From positions 1 through 50,581 of the forward strand of contig CACYHF010000020.1 in NCBI GenBank assembly GCA_902774155.1: 50,581 bases of DNA. Direction: 5' to 3'. Positions 43,777 to 50,581 of this stretch are shown here, one piece after another; the stretch's first letter is position 1, and each line of letters opens with the position of its first letter. The position numbers and the translations under genes are program-made. The notes under the pieces were generated by a model. The model was given only the letters and a program-made list of their open reading frames with translations, ran no database searches and had not been told where the DNA came from. The stretch is from an uncultured Bacteroidia bacterium (lineage in GTDB: Bacteria; Bacteroidota; Bacteroidia; Bacteroidales; UBA932).

Positions 43777-43784
43777 TAACTTTG
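43777..43784 (+). promoter_or_regulatory. -7 element (TAACTTTG) for the GtrA-like gene
   Basis: An exact TAnnTTTG match 20 bases before the ATG at 43805. Confidence 0.5.
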
Positions 43785-43804
43785 CGCCGACGTCGTAAAC
43801 GTGT

Positions 43805-44266
43805 ATGACCAACCGAACCCGTAAAGAACTTCTCACAAAGTTCGTTATGTTCATGCTCACCAGTAGCGCCGGAACCGTTGTGGATCTGGGGCTGCACTGG
43901 GTGCTTGTTGAGTTCGCTTTCAAAGGGAATTACTGGGGCAGTTTCTGGATTGCACCCACCATTTCCTTCGAAGTGGCCGCCCTGGTTAATTTCATCATTG
44001 CCTACTTCTTCGTCTGGAAAGAGCGCATCAGCCATCGCTCGGTACGGTCTTTCTGGCGGCATTTTGCAGGCTATAACGCTGCCACTATCGGCGCCTACCT
44101 GATCAAGTTCATAGCCATGCAAGGGCTCCACTTCCTCTTTGTATCCTTGAATTGGATGCAGGAGTGGAGCCTGGAACCGGTATTCTGTAATTTGCTGGGT
44201 TTGTGCTTCTCGGGGGTGTTCAACTTCATCATGAGCGAGTTCGTCATCTTCAGCAAGAAGAAATGA
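43805..44266 (+). CDS. GtrA-family membrane protein
   Basis: 153 residues with four hydrophobic segments: FVMFMLTSSAGTVVDLGLHW at the start, then FEVAALVNFIIAYFFVWKER in the middle, which is the GtrA block, and a C-terminal FSGVFNFIMSEFVIF. Members help flip or transfer lipid-linked sugars in cell-surface glycan synthesis. No glycosyltransferase gene is next to it. The 3' end overlaps the convergent kbl gene by 17 bases. Confidence 0.85.
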   Translation: MTNRTRKELLTKFVMFMLTSSAGTVVDLGLHWVLVEFAFKGNYWGSFWIAPTISFEVAALVNFIIAYFFVWKERISHRSVRSFWRHFAGYNAATIGAYLIKFIAMQGLHFLFVSLNWMQEWSLEPVFCNLLGLCFSGVFNFIMSEFVIFSKKK

Positions 44267-45446
44267 CGCCCAGCTCTTTCCCTACTTTAATAAAGGCCCC
44301 GATGGCTTTGTCCAAGTGTTGCTTTTCATGTGCGGCGCTTAACTGGACGCGGATACGGGCCTGCCCCTTGGGTACTACCGGATAGTAGAAACCGGTGACG
44401 AAGATACCTTCTTCGGCCATCTTGGCAGCGAATTTCTGGGAGAGGGGAGCATCGTACAGCATAACGGCGCAGATGGCGCTCTGGGTGGGCTTGATATCGA
44501 AGCCGGCGGCCATCATCTTGTCGCGGAAGTAGTTCACGTTCTCCACCAGTTTGTCGTGCAGGGCATTGCTCTCTTTCAGGATCTGGAAGGTTTCCAGCGC
44601 GGCGGCGGCAATCATGGGCGGGATGGAGTTGGAGAACAGGTACGGGCGGCTGCGCTGGCGCAGCATGTCGATGATTTCCTTGCGACCGGTGGTGAAACCG
44701 CCTACGGCGCCGCCAAAAGCCTTGCCCAGCGTGCCGGTGAAGATATCGATGCGGCCGTAGCAGTCAAACTGTTCGGCTACGCCGTGACCGGTGGGACCCA
44801 CCACGCCGGCACTGTGACTTTCGTCCACCATCACCAGGGCGTCGTATTTTTCGGCCAGGTCACAGATTTTGTCCATAGGGGCCACGTTACCGTCCATGGA
44901 GAAAACGCCGTCGGTGACGATGATACGGAAGCGGCATGCCTGCGCTTCTTGCAGTTTGGCTTCCAGGTCGGCCATGTCGGCGTTGGCGTAGCGGAAACGC
45001 TGGGCCTTGCACAAACGCACGCCGTCAATGATGGAAGCGTGGTTCAGGGAATCGGAGATGATGGCGTCTTCGGCAGTGAAAAGGGGTTCGAACACGCCGC
45101 CATTGGCGTCGAAACAGGCGGCATAGAGGATGGTGTCCTCCGTATGGAAATAATCGGCGATAGCCTTTTCCAGCTCCTTATGCAAGTCCTGGGTGCCGCA
45201 GATAAAGCGCACGGAAGACATGCCGTAGCCGCGAAGCTCCATGGCTTTTTGGGCGGCTTCAATCAAGCGGGGATTGTCCGACAGGCCCAGGTAATTGTTG
45301 GCACAGAAGTTCAAGGCCTGGCTGCCATCCTGGAGGGTGATTTCCGCACTTTGCGGGCTGGTGATGTTGCGTTCCCGTTTGTAAAGTCCTGCCTGATCAA
45401 TGGCTTGCAGCTCCGTTTGGAGATATTGTTGGAATTTTCCGTACAT
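44250..45446 (-). CDS. kbl: Glycine C-acetyltransferase (2-amino-3-ketobutyrate CoA ligase)
   Basis: 398 residues of the alpha-oxoamine synthase family. PLP binds Lys-242 in TGTLGKAFGGAVGG; other blocks are NFCANNYLGLSDNP, SVRFICGTQDLHKELE, SDSLNHASIIDG and VDESHSAGVVG. It splits 2-amino-3-oxobutyrate, the product of threonine dehydrogenase, into glycine and acetyl-CoA. The tdh gene is divergent just upstream, so the two genes share an 85-base control region with two promoters facing away. Confidence 0.95.
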   Translation of the reverse strand: MYGKFQQYLQTELQAIDQAGLYKRERNITSPQSAEITLQDGSQALNFCANNYLGLSDNPRLIEAAQKAMELRGYGMSSVRFICGTQDLHKELEKAIADYFHTEDTILYAACFDANGGVFEPLFTAEDAIISDSLNHASIIDGVRLCKAQRFRYANADMADLEAKLQEAQACRFRIIVTDGVFSMDGNVAPMDKICDLAEKYDALVMVDESHSAGVVGPTGHGVAEQFDCYGRIDIFTGTLGKAFGGAVGGFTTGRKEIIDMLRQRSRPYLFSNSIPPMIAAAALETFQILKESNALHDKLVENVNYFRDKMMAAGFDIKPTQSAICAVMLYDAPLSQKFAAKMAEEGIFVTGFYYPVVPKGQARIRVQLSAAHEKQHLDKAIGAFIKVGKELGVISSC

Positions 45447-45477
45447 GGTTATGTTGTTTTAATGATTTTCTAACTTT

Positions 45478-45485
45478 CAAATTTA
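45478..45485 (-). promoter_or_regulatory. -7 element (TAAATTTG) for kbl
   Basis: An exact match on the minus strand 31 bases before the kbl ATG. A TTTG at 45513-45510 is 24 bases away, longer than the usual spacing. Confidence 0.5.
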
Positions 45486-45496
45486 GCGTTTTTATC

Positions 45497-45527
45497 TTGA
45501 AAATGTACACAAATTGTCATAAATTTG
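45497..45527 (+). promoter_or_regulatory. Full promoter for tdh; leaderless or nearly so
   Basis: TTG (45497-45499), a 20-base spacer and TAAATTTG (45520-45527), with the tdh ATG only 4 bases later. Transcription should begin at or next to the start codon. Confidence 0.6.
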
Positions 45528-45531
45528 CGAT

Positions 45532-46488
45532 ATGAAAAATATTCTTGTTATCGGGTCCACGGGACAGATTGGTTCTGAACTCAGTATGAAATTGCGCCGG
45601 GAAATCCCCGGAGGTACCGTAGTAGCCGGTTACATTCCCGGGGCGGAGCCCAAGGGGGAATTGTTGGAAAGCGGGCCCAGTGCCATTGCCGATGTTCGCG
45701 ATGCCGCCGGTCTGGCCGCCATCGTGGAAGAATACAAGATTGACACCATTTATAATCTGGCGGCCCTCCTGTCGGCCGTAGCGGAGCGCAAGCCGTTGCT
45801 GGCCTGGGACATTCAGATGAACGGTCTGCTCAACATCCTGGAAATTGCCCGTGAAAAGGGTTGTGCCGTATTCACGCCTTCTTCCATCGGCTCTTTCGGC
45901 CCGGAAACCCCGCACGTGGGTACGCCGCAGGATACCATCCAGCGTCCCCGTTCCATGTATGGCGTCACCAAGGTAGCCACCGAACTGCTAAGTGACTATT
46001 ATTTCCATAAATATGGCGTAGACACCCGCTCGGTCCGTTTCCCCGGTCTCATTTCCTATACCACGCTGCCGGGCGGCGGTACCACGGACTATGCCGTGGA
46101 GGTTTATTATTCGGCCGTGAAAGGGGAGGAGTTCACCTGTCCCATCGCGCCGGGTACCTATATGGATATGATGTATATGCCGGATGCTCTGCAGGCTGCC
46201 GTAAATCTTATGGAGGCAGATCCTTCCCGCTTAAAGCATCGGAATTCCTTCAATATCGCTTCCATGAGTTTTGAGCCGGAGCAAATCTTTGCCAAGATCC
46301 GGGAATACATTCCTTCCCTCAAAGTCCGCTATGAGGTAGATCCTGTGCGTCAGGCCATTGCCATGTCCTGGCCGGACAGCATGGACGATTCCTGCGCCCG
46401 GGAAGAATGGGACTGGAAGCCATCCTACAACATGGACAGCATGACAGTGGACATGATCAAAAACCTACGGATAAAATTAGGAAAGTAA
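45532..46488 (+). CDS. tdh: L-threonine 3-dehydrogenase, SDR type
   Basis: 318 residues of the extended SDR (epimerase-like) family: NAD loop GSTGQIGSEL (8-17), NLAALLSAVAERKP, the active-site SYGVTK-like MYGVTKVATE (Y143, K147), and the family block FPGLISYTTLPGGGTTDYAV. This is the non-zinc Tdh known from Bacteroidetes and some other groups. It oxidises L-threonine to 2-amino-3-oxobutyrate, which Kbl cleaves. It faces kbl across a shared control region and is followed by a strong terminator. Confidence 0.93.
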   Translation: MKNILVIGSTGQIGSELSMKLRREIPGGTVVAGYIPGAEPKGELLESGPSAIADVRDAAGLAAIVEEYKIDTIYNLAALLSAVAERKPLLAWDIQMNGLLNILEIAREKGCAVFTPSSIGSFGPETPHVGTPQDTIQRPRSMYGVTKVATELLSDYYFHKYGVDTRSVRFPGLISYTTLPGGGTTDYAVEVYYSAVKGEEFTCPIAPGTYMDMMYMPDALQAAVNLMEADPSRLKHRNSFNIASMSFEPEQIFAKIREYIPSLKVRYEVDPVRQAIAMSWPDSMDDSCAREEWDWKPSYNMDSMTVDMIKNLRIKLGK

Positions 46489-46496
46489 AAATGACG

Positions 46497-46533
46497 CCGG
46501 CGCTTACGATTTGTAAGCGCCGGTTTTGTTTTT
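46497..46533 (+). terminator. Intrinsic terminator after tdh
   Basis: A perfect 11-bp stem (CCGGCGCTTAC with GTAAGCGCCGG, 46497-46507 and 46513-46523) with a 5-base loop, followed by TTTTGTTTTT. Confidence 0.88.
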
Positions 46534-46724
46534 GGTTTCAAAATGAAAGTCTTTCTGCGGTATTTGAAAAACCTCTTGATTGAATTTCGGCTTCTGGTGG
46601 CGTATAATGCTTATTTAAAATATTTACAAACTGTTGTAGGTTTTTTTGCTTTATATATTGCGTATTGAATATCAGCGTATTAGTATAATTAGTAAAAAAT
46701 TTTGTAAAAAATCTTTTGAAAAAA
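46534..46724. other. AT-rich gene-free stretch
   Basis: About 190 bases of strongly AT-rich sequence between the tdh terminator and the promoter of the orphan transcript. No frame of useful length, no stable stem and no clear repeat were seen. Confidence 0.5.
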
Positions 46725-46755
46725 TTTGCAAATTAGAAAAAAAGCCGTACCTTTG
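46725..46755 (+). promoter_or_regulatory. Consensus promoter of an orphan transcript
   Basis: TTTG (46725-46728), a 19-base spacer and TACCTTTG (46748-46755): one of the two best promoters in the window. It does not face any annotated gene. Confidence 0.7.
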
Positions 46756-46759
46756 TATC

Positions 46760-46877
46760 CGGAATGAGGAAACAAGGTTCTCTTCGTGGAATCATTCTAT
46801 TGGTTATTAGTTTTAGTGTTATTAATTATGTGGTTAGTAAGAGCGTCCGCCTGAGACAGGCCGACACTCTTTTTTTA
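46760..46877 (+). ncRNA. Candidate small RNA (about 115 nt), or small peptide mRNA
   Basis: A full promoter ends at 46755 and an intrinsic terminator lies at 46840-46877, so a transcript of about 115 bases is expected. It holds repeated GTTA(T/G)TA phrases in the middle. An ATG at 46764 opens a 50-codon frame (to 46916) coding for a peptide with a hydrophobic centre (GIILLVISFSVINYVVS), but its last third would lie beyond the terminator, which makes a non-coding RNA more likely. I do not recognise it as a named family; similarity to a Bacteroidales small-RNA class should be tested. Confidence 0.45.
46840..46877 (+). terminator. Intrinsic terminator of the orphan transcript
   Basis: Stem AGAG-C-GTC-C-GCCT with AGGC-C-GAC-A-CTCT (two internal mismatches, loop GAGAC), followed by seven T. 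Confidence 0.6.
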
Positions 46878-46880
46878 TAT

Positions 46881-46934
46881 CCCCTGGGTCGCTTCGCTCC
46901 GGTGCTATATATTTAAATATTTAAAGCACAGGGG
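46881..46934. other. Imperfect hairpin with AT palindrome core
   Basis: CCCCT (46881-46885) pairs with AGGGG (46930-46934) and GTGCT (46902-46906) with AGCAC (46925-46929); the loop holds the palindrome ATATTTAAATAT. A further pairing of TCGCnnCGCTCC with GGAGAGCGGCGA is possible. Role unknown; it lies between two terminators that face each other. Confidence 0.35.
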
Positions 46935-46954
46935 AGAGCGGCGAAATAGATGGT

Positions 46955-46988
46955 AAAAAAAGGAGGTCAACTCGGAAGAGTTAACCTC
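46955..46988 (-). terminator. Intrinsic terminator after tRNA-Cys
   Basis: On the minus strand an 11-bp stem (GAGGTTAACTC with GAGTTGACCTC, one G-U pair), TTCC loop and a run of T follow the tRNA 3' end by 6 bases. Confidence 0.75.
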
Positions 46989-46994
46989 AAGGGG

Positions 46995-47065
46995 AGGTGC
47001 CAAGCGGAATCGAACCGCTGTAGCAGGTTTTGCAGACCTGTGCCTAACCGCTCGGCCATAGCACC
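46995..47065 (-). tRNA. tRNA-Cys (anticodon GCA)
   Basis: 71 bases that fold as a complete cloverleaf on the minus strand: acceptor GGTGCTA with TGGCACC, D stem GCC with GGC, anticodon stem CAGGT with ACCTG and loop CTGCAAA (GCA at 47031-47033), T stem AGCGG with CCGCT and loop TTCGATT. CCA is not encoded (the sequence reads TCCC), so it is added after transcription. Confidence 0.95.
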
Positions 47066-47107
47066 AGTGGGAATGCAAAGATAGTATCTTTTTAAGAAAC
47101 CGCCAAA

Positions 47108-48316
47108 TTATTTTGCCTTCTTCTTTTTGGGCGCGGAGAGGGAATCCACCTGGTGCTGCAGCCGGACATTGGCCGTGTACAGGGAGTCATTCATGGAAGC
47201 CAGACCGTCTATCCTGTGCTCCAGAGCATCCATCCGCCCTTGCAGGGTCATAACCATGGCGTCGTTCTCGTCCAGTTCGGCATTGGTACGGGTATAAATC
47301 TCTTCTACGATGGCATCCATATCCTGCTGGCTCATGCCCAGGGAATGTTCCGTAAGGGTGATGGCCTGCTCCTGGATGCCAAACTGGGCCGCCTGGTGGA
47401 GGAACACGGTTTTCAGGCTGTCCGACAAGGGTTCCCCGGCCAGGATAAAGTTTACGCTGCGGCCGTCTGTGTCATAATCGGATATATAGGTGCGCGGCCC
47501 CACCAGGCGCCCGTTGTTTTCCAGGAGGTTCTCCACGTTTTGCTCAAAATTGTTTTCCCGAATCAGGACCACGGCGCTCCAGATACTGGGAATGGCCACA
47601 ATAATCAGGATGGCCGATATGACGTCGCGGCGCCGCCGGGCGGTCTTGGGATCCAGGCCGCTGACGGTGGGGAAGCGCAAGTACTTGACCATGAGGTAAG
47701 TGGCCAAGGCGATGAAGACGCTGTTGATGACAAAAAGATAGAGGGCTCCCAGGAAGAAGCGCATATCCCAGCGGGCCAGGCCGAAGCCGGCGGTGCACAG
47801 CGGCGGCATGAGGGCCGTGGCGATGGCTACGCCCGACAGGACGGTTCCGCGTTCCTTCCGGCTGTTTTCCAGGATGCCGGCCAGACCGCCGAACAGGGCG
47901 ATGAGGACATCGTAAATGGTGGGACGGGTGCGGGCCACCAGTTCCGTGGGATTCACCAGCTTGAGCGGGGACAGGAGGAAAAACAGCGTAGACGCCAGCA
48001 AGGAAACCAGCACCATCACCAGCAGGTTTTTCCCGGCATTTTTCAGCAGGTCCACGTCATTGGTGCCCAGGGCCAGGCCAACGCCGATGATGGGGCCCAT
48101 AAGCGGGGAAATGAGCATGGCGCCGATAATCACAGCCGTGGAGTTCACGTTCAGGCCCACGGAGGCGATAATAATGGAGAAGGCCAGGATCCAGACATTC
48201 ACGCCCCGGAACCAGATGCCGCTTTTGATGCGCTGGGCGGCCCCCAGGGTGTCCATTTCCTCATAGATATAGATGTACCGGTGGATAAACCGGCTTATAT
48301 GCTTTCGGAGAGGCAT
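47108..48316 (-). CDS. DUF389 (TIGR00341-type) membrane protein
   Basis: 402 residues. The first 35 residues are cytoplasmic; residues 40-240 hold five or six hydrophobic segments with the DUF389 blocks VWILAFSIIIASVGLNVNST, AVIIGAMLISPLMGPIIGVG and SGVAIATALMPPLCTAGFGL. A soluble C-terminal part (245-402) ends in a coiled-coil-like stretch (MVMTLQGRMDALEHRIDGLA) and a Lys-rich tail. Function is not known; a transport role is likely from the Gly/Pro-rich repeats. It is divergent from the flavodiiron gene, with only 53 bases between. Confidence 0.8.
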   Translation of the reverse strand: MPLRKHISRFIHRYIYIYEEMDTLGAAQRIKSGIWFRGVNVWILAFSIIIASVGLNVNSTAVIIGAMLISPLMGPIIGVGLALGTNDVDLLKNAGKNLLVMVLVSLLASTLFFLLSPLKLVNPTELVARTRPTIYDVLIALFGGLAGILENSRKERGTVLSGVAIATALMPPLCTAGFGLARWDMRFFLGALYLFVINSVFIALATYLMVKYLRFPTVSGLDPKTARRRRDVISAILIIVAIPSIWSAVVLIRENNFEQNVENLLENNGRLVGPRTYISDYDTDGRSVNFILAGEPLSDSLKTVFLHQAAQFGIQEQAITLTEHSLGMSQQDMDAIVEEIYTRTNAELDENDAMVMTLQGRMDALEHRIDGLASMNDSLYTANVRLQHQVDSLSAPKKKKAK

Positions 48317-48353
48317 ACCGTTATAATTTTTCGCAAGATACGCATTTTCTTGT

Positions 48354-48361
48354 TATCTTTG
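48354..48361 (+). promoter_or_regulatory. -7 element (TATCTTTG) for the flavodiiron gene
   Basis: An exact TAnnTTTG match 8 bases before the ATG at 48370. It overlaps the upstream region of the divergent DUF389 gene. Confidence 0.5.
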
Positions 48362-48369
48362 TATGATTA

Positions 48370-49557
48370 ATGACCAATGCTATGAAAGAAATTGCCGACG
48401 GAATCCGTTACATAGGGGTAGATGACCTGGACCTGGATCTGTTTGAAAGCCAATATACCGTGCCGGAAGGCATGGCTTATAATTCTTATCTGATTTTGGA
48501 CGAGAAGGTGGCCATCCTGGACACGGCCGATCGCCGGAAAGGGGAGTCGTGGCTGCAGAACCTGCAGGATGCTCTCCAGGGCCGCACACCGGATTACCTG
48601 GTGGTACACCATATGGAACCGGACCATTCGGCCCTCATCGGCCAGGTGGCCAGTCAATATCCTGCTATCCAGATCGTTGCCAGTGCCAAAGCCATCCAGT
48701 TGTTGGGCCAGTTCCAGCCCGGCTGCAGCTTCAATACCCTGGCGGTGAAGGAAGGGGATACCCTGGCCCTGGGCCAGCATTCGCTGCAGTTTTTCGCCGC
48801 CCCCATGGTCCATTGGCCGGAGGTAATGGTCAGTTTCGATGCTGCCAGCGGCATCCTTTTCAGCGCAGATGCCTTCGGCAAGTTCGGCGCCCTGGAAACC
48901 TGCGGCTTTTATGGCGATGAAGATAACGACTGGGTCTGCGAAGGCCGCCGCTATTATTTCAATATCTGCGGCAAGTACGGTGCTCAGGTGCAGGCGCTGC
49001 TGAAAAAAGTGGCCAACCTGCCTGTCAAGACCATCGCGTCGCTGCACGGTCCCGTCCTGCGCAAGGATTTGTCCTATTATCTGGATTTGTACAACACCTG
49101 GAGCAGCTACGGCGTAGAGACCCCCGGTGTGTTCGTGGCCTATGCCTCCATCCACGGCGGTACGGCCGATGTCGCTTTGAAACTGGCCGATATGCTCCGG
49201 GAAAAAGGCTGCCCCAAGGTGGCCACGTGCGACCTCACCCGGGACGACAGGGCCGAGGCTGTGGAAGATGCCTTCCGCTATGGCACCCTGGTAATGGCCG
49301 CCTGTTCCTATGATGCCGGCCTGTTTACCCCGGCCTATGATTTCCTGCACAGCCTGCAGATGAAGGGCTGGCAGAAACGGCGTGTCGCCCTCATCGAAAA
49401 CGGTTCCTGGGCCCCCAGTGCCGGCCGTGTGATGAAAGAAATGTTCGCCGCTATGAAAGACGTGCAGCAGGTAGGGGAGCTGGTCACCATCAAGAGCCGC
49501 TTCAAGCCGGAGGACCAGCCTGCCCTGGAAGCATTGGCAAATGCTGTTCTGGCATGA
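48370..49557 (+). CDS. Flavodiiron protein (A-type flavoprotein, FprA-like)
   Basis: 395 residues (an inner ATG lies at 48382). A metallo-beta-lactamase-like domain (1-250) keeps every di-iron ligand: H81, E83, D85 and H86 in HMEPDHS, H148 in VHWPEV, D167 in SADAFG and H226 in LHGPV. A flavodoxin domain (253-393) follows, with the FMN loop AYASIHGGTADV in place of the more usual YGNT. Such enzymes reduce oxygen to water or nitric oxide to nitrous oxide in anaerobes. Oxygen is the more likely substrate in a gut-type anaerobe, but this cannot be told from sequence. Its stop overlaps the GHMP kinase start by 4 bases. Confidence 0.93.
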   Translation: MTNAMKEIADGIRYIGVDDLDLDLFESQYTVPEGMAYNSYLILDEKVAILDTADRRKGESWLQNLQDALQGRTPDYLVVHHMEPDHSALIGQVASQYPAIQIVASAKAIQLLGQFQPGCSFNTLAVKEGDTLALGQHSLQFFAAPMVHWPEVMVSFDAASGILFSADAFGKFGALETCGFYGDEDNDWVCEGRRYYFNICGKYGAQVQALLKKVANLPVKTIASLHGPVLRKDLSYYLDLYNTWSSYGVETPGVFVAYASIHGGTADVALKLADMLREKGCPKVATCDLTRDDRAEAVEDAFRYGTLVMAACSYDAGLFTPAYDFLHSLQMKGWQKRRVALIENGSWAPSAGRVMKEMFAAMKDVQQVGELVTIKSRFKPEDQPALEALANAVLA

Positions 49558-50581
49558 TGATCCGGAGTAAAGCTCCGCTGCGCCTGGGCCTGGCCGGAGG
49601 CGGCAGTGATGTCTCTCCGTACAGCGATTTGTACGGAGGCAACGTGCTCAACGCCACCATCAACCTGGCTGCGTATTGCACCATAGAACCTTTGCATCGG
49701 CCTGTCATACAGGTCTTTGCGGCCGATGCCGGCATCCGGACGGAGCTTCCTATGGGTACCGGACCGGTGAATACAGGAGCTCTCCTGATTGACGGCGTGT
49801 ATAACCGTGTTATCCGGGATTTCGGCCCTGTGCCTGCGCCGGGCTTTGCCATTACCACCTACAATGATGCCCCTGTGGGTTCCGGTCTGGGCACTTCCTC
49901 CACCATGGTGGTATGCATCCTCAAGTGTTTTGCCGAATGGATGGGCATTCCGCTGGGAGACTACGAACTGGCCCGCCTGGCCTATGAAATCGAACGGAAA
50001 GACCTGCTCCTCTCCGGTCCGGAGGCAAGCAAGACCAGTATGCCGCTGCTTTCGGCGGTTTTAATTTTATGGAATTCCTTCCCAGTGACCTGGTAATTGT
50101 GAACCCGCTCCGGGTGAAAGACTGGATTGTAGAGGAGCTGGAAGCATCAATGTTACTGTATTTTACCGGCCGGAGCAGGGAAGGGGCGGCCATTATTGAG
50201 CAGCAGCAGCAGGCCACCCGCAGCGGAAAGAACGAGGCCGTGGAGGCTATGCACCGCATCAAGCAAAGTGCCGTAGACCTGAAGCTGGCTCTGCTACGGG
50301 GCGATATGGCCGAATTTGCCCGCATTATGGGCAGCGCCTGGGAAGATAAGAAGAAAATGGCATCGGCCATTACCAATCCCATCATCCAGCAGGCCTTTGA
50401 CGTGGCGCTGGGTGCCGGGGCCATCTCCGGTAAGGTGTCCGGTGCCGGCGGTGGCGGCTTTATCATGCTCATGGTCCCGCCCGAGAAAAAACACAGGGTG
50501 GCCGAAGCCCTCTCTGTCCTTCCCGGCAAAGTGGTTCCCTTCCAGTTCACCAACAAAGGCGCCGTGGCATGGAAGTTATAA
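49554..50581 (+). pseudogene. GHMP sugar kinase (HddA-like heptose-7-phosphate kinase), frameshifted
   Basis: The first frame (49554-50096) holds PLRLGLAGGGSDVSPYSDLY and the ATP loop APVGSGLGTSSTM, then fails after DLLLSG. The rest of the protein continues in another frame up to the stop at 50579-50581. The break is a tandem copy of TCCGG at 50013-50022: with one copy removed the frame reads LSGGKQDQYAAAFGGFNFME, the expected family sequence. The restored protein would be about 340 residues. HddA-type enzymes phosphorylate heptose-7-phosphate for LPS or S-layer glycans; related family members use other sugars. Whether the break is real, reversible or a sequencing fault is open. Confidence 0.82.
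50013..50022 (+). repeat. TCCGG tandem duplication that breaks the kinase gene
   Basis: Two adjacent copies of TCCGG (50013-50017 and 50018-50022). Removal of one restores the frame exactly. Confidence 0.8.

Noticed and set aside
50069-50581. A separate 170-residue gene for the kinase C-terminal half
   Set aside because: The 5-bp duplication explains the split, and the first Met lies inside a conserved family block.
1-50581. Mobile elements, CRISPR arrays, rRNA
   Set aside because: No transposase, integrase, evenly spaced repeat array or rRNA sequence was found by eye; short elements could be missed.

Overview
The window looks like chromosome of a member of the Bacteroidales, probably an uncultured or Rikenellaceae/Alistipes-like lineage (the lineage below order is a guess). 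Reasons: type V (FimA/Mfa1-like) fimbrial genes, DUF3575, DUF4906, DUF5686 and DUF5715 proteins, a glycine decarboxylase split into PA and PB, SDR-type threonine dehydrogenase, many lipoprotein signal peptides, and repeated promoter elements of the Bacteroidetes form TAnnTTTG, several with TTG/TTTG about 19-20 bases upstream. No transposase, integrase, phage or CRISPR signal was seen. Coding density is high, with many overlapping or abutting genes.

Layout. 1-5.3 kb: the end of an unknown gene, then a 900-residue amino-acid ABC transporter carrying permease, substrate-binding domain and ATPase in one chain, then (minus strand) a uracil-phosphoribosyltransferase-like protein with a CodB-type permease. 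5.4-15.9 kb (minus strand): a co-directional run that begins with ssb and continues with DUF3575, an OmpA-like lipoprotein, an Mfa2/FimB-like anchor, two fimbrillins, a long Ig-repeat tip/adhesin, a frameshifted lipoprotein and a sialidase-like lipoprotein. 16-23.5 kb: housekeeping genes: a zinc-ribbon protein, nucleoside transporter, tgt-lptF/G-dut-murF, PAP2 phosphatase, obgE. 23.5-30.5 kb: a tight six-gene unit: a membrane protein with two Rossmann (RCK-like) domains, a short ureohydrolase-like protein, then gcvT-gcvH-gcvPA-gcvPB, closed by a strong bidirectional terminator.

30.6-34.3 kb (minus): CDF metal transporter, low-molecular-weight tyrosine phosphatase, M28 peptidase and acyltransferase, with an inverted repeat like a metalloregulator box over the promoter. 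34.4-37 kb: SEC-C protein with trmO, and an AraC regulator. 37-43.7 kb: a DUF5686 outer-membrane protein, SDR, PlsC-type acyltransferase and CDP-alcohol phosphatidyltransferase, then a DUF5715 protein and an OlsB/GlsB-like N-acyltransferase. 43.8-46.5 kb: GtrA, kbl and tdh. 46.5-47.1 kb: two terminators flanking a promoter-driven orphan small transcript, and tRNA-Cys. 47.1-50.6 kb: a DUF389 protein, a flavodiiron protein and a GHMP sugar kinase broken by a 5-bp tandem duplication.

A metabolic theme is glycine: Tdh and Kbl make it from threonine, the Gcv operon oxidises it, and the N-acyltransferase and PlsC-type genes may build glycine lipids. The strongest candidates for something new are the single-chain ABC transporter, whose binding domain reads as circularly permuted; the channel-like protein and ureohydrolase at the head of the gcv operon; the orphan small transcript; and the ssb-led fimbrial operon.
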